Shown piece after piece: positions 58,267-64,000 of a DNA stretch of 64,000 nt. The notes under the pieces are model-generated. The model was not told the origin of the DNA, ran no database searches, and saw nothing but the letters and a program-made list of their open reading frames with translations. The DNA comes from Turritopsis dohrnii (taxonomy: Eukaryota > Cnidaria > Hydrozoa > Anthoathecata > Oceaniidae). A program made the position numbers and the translations under genes. The stretch is taken from the NCBI GenBank assembly GCA_027922465.2, contig BQMF02000027.1, positions 1,426,001-1,490,000 on the forward strand, in the 5' to 3' direction. Every line of letters starts with the position of its first letter. Position 1 is the stretch's first letter.

Positions 58267-59259
58267 GGATAGTCCATACCCTCCGAGGTGAATTTTTTTG
58301 AAAAAAATTTTTTTTCAATATTTCTTTTCAATTTTTTATTTAAAAACAGATTCTGCAATCAGAATTTTAAAATTCCAAATAATTATGGAGTTATTAGCAA
58401 AAACCAAAAGGCAAAAAAATCTTTGTTTACACAAGTAATTAATCTTTCGGTGAAATAAAAGAGAATATACGCACATGCATGACGCCATACATACTTTTTC
58501 GGCTTTGTTTACTTTTCGTATTCAATATTTTGCTTTATTATCGTTAAAAATAAAACCAGGTGGTTTTCTTTATAATTATACACACTATCATTATTCAATG
58601 AGATAGTTTTCTACCTTATTAACTTTTCATACATTCCAACATCTCACATTCACAATAGAATTTGATCGCTATTCAATTTTGTTTACACAAGCGATGGAAG
58701 AAGAAAAAATCTTTAAATGTGATTTTCTCTGAAAGTAATTTTAGCTTGATGACCAACATTTAGAGAGTTCCAACTCCCCTTGTGAACGAGATATAACCAT
58801 GCAGTTTTTTTCATTTTGTTCAGTTGGCCTTTGCGCAAAAAAGTTTGCCACATATTTTGAAAAGAATCAAAATTCGCCCCGTGAGGGAGAGTTGAAGTTA
58901 AAGAATCAACGTTTTTATAGGGTCATGAACAAAAAGCTTTATATTTTTGGAAGTAATGAGTTTTAAAAAAAACTGTGGCAAACTTTTTTCGACAAATGAT
59001 CATGGATTTCAAAAGTGCAATTTGTTTGAAAAAAAAGTGTAATGGAGGGGAGTTGGAACTTTTTAATTCAATGCGTTCTAAATTTTACTTTTTTTCTTCT
59101 AATTCCTGTCCTTTTCATTTTTAATAAACAAAATATGGCTCATTAGACAGATAATTAAAAAAAGATTCAGAAAATATATACTTTTGATAAGAAAAAATCA
59201 ACACATTTCAAATTATCAGGGAAAAACTGAAATCATGCTTAGGAGGGTATGGACTATCC
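58267..59259. mobile_element. piggyBac-like foldback MITE with TTAA ends, 993 bp
   Basis: Inverted ends ggatagtccataccctcc and ggagggtatggactatcc are each bordered by TTAA (58263-58266 and 59260-59263), the piggyBac target. Inner sequence is also partly palindromic: ttccaactcccct near 58768 mirrors aggggagttggaa near 59047, and aaaagtttgccaca mirrors tgtggcaaactttt. No transposase frame. Confidence 0.75.
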
Positions 59260-59608
59260 TTAAAAGCATGTTTCGCAAATTTATTGTGATAAAGGCTCTC
59301 CCATAGTAAGCGCTCTTCTCAAATAAGAACTCCTTAAATATTGCAACAGAAGACTATCACTACTATCACTACAACAGCTGAAATGGTAGTTTAGCCTAAA
59401 CTTTAGAGTTTGCCTTAGTTCCCTTCATGAAACCTTATAAATTGTAAGAAACAAACTGCAGGCGAAGAGTTTGAAAAAGCTTTTCAAAACATTCAATAAA
59501 TATTTATTTTGATTAGCGCCGCAGTCAGTTCATCTTTTATTTGCAATCTTCATGATCAATTCTTCATCTTAACATGAAGAGAGATTTTCGATTATATCGG
59601 TACATGTT

Positions 59609-59688
59609 CAACCTCGTACTCATGGTTTCTTACCTTCTTCGCCGCGGTCCGTACATCGAAAAGGCAAGAAACCCTCGGTACGAGGTTG
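59609..59688. mobile_element. Palindromic MITE with 10-bp duplication ('aacctcg' family)
   Basis: The arms caacctcgtactcatggttt and aaaccctcggtacgaggttg are flanked by exact GGTACATGTT at 59599-59608 and 59689-59698. Confidence 0.85.
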
Positions 59689-59759
59689 GGTACATGTTCA
59701 ATAAGAGTGTAGCAAGTGTTTTCTGTTTGAAAATGCCATGTGGCAGTGAACGCCTCATG

Positions 59760-60120
59760 TTGTGCTATAGTATTCGTGGTAACTTTGATGATCGGTACAC
59801 AAATAATAAAGAAAAACTCCCCTTACTGTCCTTGAACATTGGTAATTGGAACTGGTGGCATCTTTTGATCCATTGTTCCATTGGCATGCCATTTCCGTAC
59901 AGAGTTTTTTGGTGTCTTCTACTTTTGCGATGGAGTCCTATCAACTGCAAGAAGCCAATGAGACACTGGACAAACTTATTACTGCTAGCAAACTCTTCCA
60001 GTTTTTCATGGTTTCTTGATATAACTGATAGGAGAATTCACATAGTAATGAAAAACCTCTGGCCATTTGAACTCCTGCCATTTTGCTGGATCTTCGATCC
60101 ATTCATCTACGGCAACTGAT
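59760..60120 (-). pseudogene. Degenerate scrap of a transposon-associated protein (SWIM/YqaJ-like)
   Basis: On the - strand one frame reads VAVDEWIEDPAKWQEF and WPEVFHYYVNSPISY, then shifts to ETMKNWKSLLA and again to NKFVQCLIGFLQ. The order (WPEV..YY...S.Y, then ..KN.KSL.A, then ..FV...) recalls proteins with a SWIM zinc finger and YqaJ-like nuclease found in many invertebrate repeats. Neither the zinc finger nor nuclease residues are present, so the family call is weak. Confidence 0.35.
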
Positions 60121-60548
60121 ATGGTCAGAAAAGTCCATTTTTTAATCTCTCGATAGCCATTTCTGGCCTCAGATATGGGAACAACTGTTTTCGATTAAAA
60201 AAAGTCGAAAAGCATAAAAAAGATATCATTAACCATGCTTTTTGTGGTTTTTGGTTTTCAATTCGGTGTTTTTCCGGTATGTCTCGTATGTCTTCAAAAA
60301 TACTCATCTTAAAACTTATTGATGACTTCTATGTTTGCATTTGATACATCATAGAAATACGTATATCTGTAGACAGAGCAAACATGTTAATGCATTAATT
60401 GACTTCAGGTCAACCGTGATGACTGGAGATCTCATTTAAAAGCCATGAAGAGACAATCTTTAGCTCGATCTGAATTCCAACACCTGTGTTTTTTTGAATG
60501 ATGTGTCAGGTTCATCGAGGTTGGCAGTGGACACCTGTAATAGAAAAT

Positions 60549-61341
60549 AAATGTCATATTGGAAAATAATGCCGCACCGTGGTTTCAATATATGTCTTTT
60601 TCATTCTTCATTCTTCGGCTTAATTATTATTATTAATTTCTTAATCAAAGTCATTTCTACATCTACAGTGTGTTTCGTAATGTTGGAAATGGAAACTTTA
60701 AAGTTGTTTTTTTAAATGAATATATTGAATTTCAAAATAATTTTTACATCAATGGAAAGCCATTTTCAAGCTCTTTCGGCTAGTATGTTTTTGTGAAAAA
60801 TGAAAAAGTGGGTTTTGAAAAAATAAGGAAAATGTCATCGAAAAATGTAATTAAATTTTTAATGGTCGATTAACACGTAGTTTAATATCGTGCTTATTGT
60901 TTCAAAACACTGAATCCATTCAATTTTTTTATTAATTTTATGTTTGCGCTGAGACCCCCCAAATTGATATTTTAAAACATAAAAGTTTAACGTTTTTCAT
61001 GAACACACAGCTTAAATTTGTTTATTGTTTTCCAAATTGCTGTCATTGTTTGAAAAAATATTTTCTTTTCATTCATTTAATCATTTTCATTTAATCGACC
61101 ATTAAAAATTTAATTACATTTTTCCAAGACATTTTCCTTATTTTTTCAAGAAACACTTTTTCATTTTTCACAAAAACGTGCTATCCGAAAGAATTTAAAA
61201 ATGGCTTTCCAACAGTGTAAAAATTATTTTGAAATTCGGTATATTCATTTAAAAAAACAGCTTTAAAGTTTCCATTTCTAACATTACGAAACACACTGTA
61301 CATTGAAACCACGGTGCGGCATTATTTTCTAATGTGACATT
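60549..61341. mobile_element. Foldback element, 793 bp, two nested inverted repeats
   Basis: The outer arms (aatgtcatattggaaaataa and ttattttctaatgtgacatt, including gccgcaccgtggtttcaat) enclose inner arms of about 220 bp at 60665-60890 and 61085-61303, e.g. gtaattaaatttttaatggt against accattaaaaatttaattac. Nothing coding is seen. The right-hand loop sequence ttgctgtcattgttt reappears at 63960 at the window's end. Confidence 0.75.
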
Positions 61342-61600
61342 ATTTTCTCGAGCACGCCACACCATTAAATCAATTCAAATAGGATTGGTCACGTGACACT
61401 TCCAAATTAATTTACACAAGATAAACAAATTCATTGGCTGCTTAAAGTAGACAGGGCGCAGAGAAAATACGGCTTGTTTTTTTAGCAAACAATAAATCCA
61501 TTGATTTCCTGACTTCTGGATAGAGAACAACATGGAACATTTGTTTACAAAATAACGACTATTTGCAAATGGAATTTATCTTTCTTTAAACTAACTACAA

Positions 61601-61672
61601 GCGTCGGTGGTGTAAAGGCTAGCATTGTTGCCTTCCAAGCAATAGATCCGGGTTCGATTCCCGGCTGACGCA
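61601..61672 (+). tRNA. tRNA-Gly (anticodon TCC)
   Basis: 72 nt. Acceptor arm gcgtcgg pairs with ctgacgc (one G-T). The anticodon stem gttgc/gcaat holds the loop cttccaa with TCC at 61634-61636. The T arm ccgggttcgattcccgg is perfect. No intron. A T-run follows at 61684-61687 as a possible RNA polymerase III stop. It reads GGA codons. Confidence 0.93.
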
Positions 61673-61857
61673 ATGATAATTGATGTTTTACTATTGTCGG
61701 AACGCTATAGAAATATCGGAACAGAAGAAGTGCCATGATAATCCAACATATCTTTAGTTGATTTGGATAAGATAAGATTTTGCTTGAATGAATGAGGCAT
61801 TTTACGATGTTTTGCTCGTTAAACCAAACAGAAGTAACAATGATTCGATCGCAACTT

Positions 61858-62015
61858 AAGGCTGAAATACATTATCACTTTAATGAATCAGTTTAAATTG
61901 TTTGAAATAAAAGAAAACGTGATACATATAGTCCCCGTGGGCCAAATTGTCATAAATAGAACAATTTAAAACAATTTAAACTGATTCATTAAAGTGATAA
62001 TGTATTTCAGCCTTT
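61858..62015. mobile_element. Palindrome in duplication unit 1
   Basis: The arms aaggctgaaatacattatca and tgataatgtatttcagcctt extend inward through aatcagtttaaattgttt / aaacaatttaaactgatt. A second copy is in unit 2 at about 63602-63762, where the left arm is more mutated. Confidence 0.75.
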
Positions 62016-62433
62016 AAAGATGACATATAGTTCATCTAACAATTTGAAAGCATCAAATCTTCATGGCGTAAACCTTGTAAAATTAGTTTGGGTTAGTGAG
62101 GGTTAGTGTCATGCTACGCCTCGTTTTTTATTAAGACTATATTAAGAAGCTTTTAACTGAGAAGTTTAACTGCTTTCAAATTGTTAAATGGATACCCTCA
62201 TAATGAATTATTATATGTAAATCTGAGCAAAAAAATAATTGGCTCCCTCGTGGAGATTATCTCACAAAAAAACTGCTGACACAGTTTTTTCTCGACCTTA
62301 TGATAGCTCATTATCTTCAACTCTTGCATAATTTTGCTGCTGAAATACTATTTCCTTTTTCCTCCCTTTCAATTTCATTGAAATGTGTATATATTTTTAC
62401 AGAAGTCTACAATGACTAACCCAGTACACACAA

Positions 62434-62692
62434 GACGTCTCAAACTGGTACGGACGTCTTTGAGACTAGTGAGGTCATCTTTGACGGGTCTTTTAAAAAA
62501 CGTCTCTTAGAGAACGTTTTAAAGACGTCCTGAAGATGTCTTCCAAAAAACGTCTTTCACAAAACATCTCAACGACGTCCTGAAGAGGTCTTCAAAAAAA
62601 ACGTCTTTCATAAAACGTCATAAAGACGTCTTTGACGTGCCTTTCATAAAATGTCTTTCAAATGACGTCTGAATTAACGTCTTATATACATC
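62434..62692. repeat. Degenerate tandem repeat rich in GACGTC
   Basis: Words such as aaacgtctttcataaaacgt and aaagacgtcctgaagatgtc recur at variable spacing of about 17-40 bp. GACGTC is a perfect 6-bp palindrome. Confidence 0.7.
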
Positions 62693-62785
62693 TTTTTTCC
62701 GAAGAGTTTAGACACAGTATAGGCAACATTTTAGCAAACAGAACTGCAGAAAGCGAATAACACATCTTCCTGTACTTTCTACATA

Positions 62786-63234
62786 CCGTAAATATCCGAT
62801 TAAGCGCCCAGCATTTATTAAGCGCCCCCATCTAATAAGCGCCCAGGCAATTTCCATAAAATTCAATAAGCGCCCAGTATTTATTAAGCGCCCCCTCTTG
62901 AATAAGCGCCCACCTTGTAAAAGAGGGCGGTTAATCGAAAACTGCCTTGAGAAACTGGGTGCTTATTTGAAATTTTTACTTTCTTATATCGGTAAATAAA
63001 TAAAATACGTAGTTTATATGTTGTATAATTTTTTTCCCTATGTTTCAACTCTAGTTGAAAACTGTTCTTTGATCTTCAACAATTGTTCATCAGGGAGTCT
63101 TACTGTTCGATTACATTTTGTGCGGTCCAACTTCCCATTTTTCGTTTCCCAATGACTGTAACGTAGATGTAATTTCTTGTATTTGCGTTCAAAATCTGAT
63201 AAAGTAGTTTTGAAATGAGAAATATCATGTTGAT
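62786..63234. mobile_element. Probable transposon remnant with 'attaagcgccc' arrays
   Basis: Starts TA-ccgtaaatatccgattaagc and carries repeated 'aataagcgccc' words to about 62960, as in the CCGTATTTC elements at 16730 and 22080. A - strand frame is inside (63038-63235). The right end is not clear; the second tRNA unit begins at 63235. Confidence 0.5.
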
Positions 63235-63235
63235 C
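63038..63235 (-). other. Open frame, possible transposase N-terminal part
   Basis: About 65 open codons ending in TAG at 63040-63038. Charged, helix-prone sequence (FKTTLSDFERKYKKLHLRY, then NRTVRLPDEQLLKIKEQF). It lacks a Met near the right end and is cut by the tRNA duplication unit. The link to pogo-like transposases is only by position in an element with similar ends. Confidence 0.3.
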
Positions 63236-63959
63236 AATAAATCTATTGGTTTCCTGACTTCTGGATGGAGAACAACATGGAACATTTGTTTACAAAGTAA
63301 CGACTATTTGCAAATGGAATTTATCTTTCTTTAAAGTAACCACAAGCGTCGGTGGTGTAAAGGCTAGCATTGTTGCCTTCCAAGCAATAGATCCGGGTTC
63401 GATTCCCGGCTGACGCAATGATATTCGATGTTTTACTATTGTCGGAACGCTATAGAAATATCGGAACAGAAGAAGTGCCATGATAATCCAACATATCTTT
63501 AGTTGATTTGGATAAGATAAGATTTTGCTTGAATGAATGAGGCATTTTACGATGTTTTGCTCGTTAAACCAAACAGAAGTAACAATGATTTGATCGCAAC
63601 TTAAGGCTGAAATACATTATACATTTAATGGAACAGCTTAAATTGTTTGAAGTAAAAGAAAACGTGATACATATAGTCCCCGTGGGCCAAATTGTCATAA
63701 ATAGAACAATTTAAAACAATTTAAACTGATTCATTAAAGTGATAATGTATTTCAGCCTTTAAAGATGACATATAGTTCATCTAACAATTTGAAAGCATCA
63801 AATCTTCATAGCGTAAACCTTGTAAAATTAGTTTGGGTTAGTGAGGGTTAGTGTCATGCTACGCCTGGTTTTTTCATTAAGACTATATTAAGAAGCTTTT
63901 AACTGAGAAGTTTAACTGCTTTCAAATTGTTAAATGGATACCCTCATAATGAATTATTG
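63235..63959. repeat. Tandem duplication unit 2 containing tRNA-Gly
   Basis: About 725 bp, same content and orientation as 61490-62212. The two units start 1745 bp apart. Confidence 0.85.
63346..63417 (+). tRNA. tRNA-Gly (anticodon TCC), second copy
   Basis: 72 nt, identical to 61601-61672, with matching upstream sequence apart from a few substitutions. Confidence 0.93.
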
Positions 63960-64000
63960 TTGCTGTCATTGTTTCAAAAAATCTTTTCTTTTCATTCACA

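Larger units (their letters stand above)
61490..62212. repeat. Tandem duplication unit 1 containing tRNA-Gly
   Basis: About 723 bp, near-identical to 63235-63959 in the same orientation, starting caataaatc and ending ggataccctcataatgaatt. It contains a tRNA gene and two palindromes (61858-62015 and about 62033-62195). Confidence 0.85.

Noticed and set aside
59574..60119. 181-codon open frame on the + strand
   Set aside because: It runs through a palindromic MITE, and the readable protein signal is on the opposite strand.

Overview
This window is AT-rich nuclear DNA from an invertebrate animal. Three host genes, all on the + strand, could be assembled exon by exon from splice signals, reading phase and family resemblance: the 3' part of a UBE2Q-type ubiquitin-conjugating enzyme (5984-9284), a complete two-exon cytochrome P450 (17936-19751) and a complete 19-exon thrombospondin (38813-57034). 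Intron-rich genes, DIRS and BEL/Pao retroelements and many palindromic MITEs suggest a non-bilaterian or other marine invertebrate, most likely a cnidarian. That placement is inference; no sequence seen here proves it.

Layout. 1-2000: decayed BEL/Pao polyprotein on the - strand. 4598-5561: non-autonomous DNA transposon. 5984-9284: UBE2Q. 10.8-16.7 kb: tandemly duplicated segment carrying a TATA box and leader that are identical in both copies, a LINE scrap and a short exon-like cassette; a related cassette sits at 10844. 16.7-17.4 kb: relic of a pogo-type element. 17.9-19.8 kb: P450. 21.9-23.1 kb: pogo-type MITEs and an integrase scrap. 23.3-27.4 kb: decayed DIRS retrotransposon (gag, RT-RNase H, tyrosine recombinase) inside inverted repeats. 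29.0-29.7 kb: 32/34-bp satellite. 31.2-35.0 kb: foldback elements. 38.8-57.0 kb: thrombospondin, whose introns hold a 5'-truncated LINE, an hAT relic, two SINEs and, in the last intron, a nearly intact 3.1-kb transposon. 57.4-64.0 kb: piggyBac-like foldback element, other palindromes, and two identical tRNA-Gly(TCC) genes in a tandem duplication.

The most notable object is the transposon at 53378-56508. It has TA target-site duplications and 39-bp terminal inverted repeats built from a doubled 16-bp motif. It carries two divergent genes: a pogo/CENP-B-like DDE transposase (one intron, one frameshift) and an intact 189-residue HIRAN-domain protein. A shorter relative at 4598-5561 shares its ends. 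The three host genes are functionally unrelated (protein modification, monooxygenation, extracellular matrix); most of the remaining structure is layered transposon insertion.
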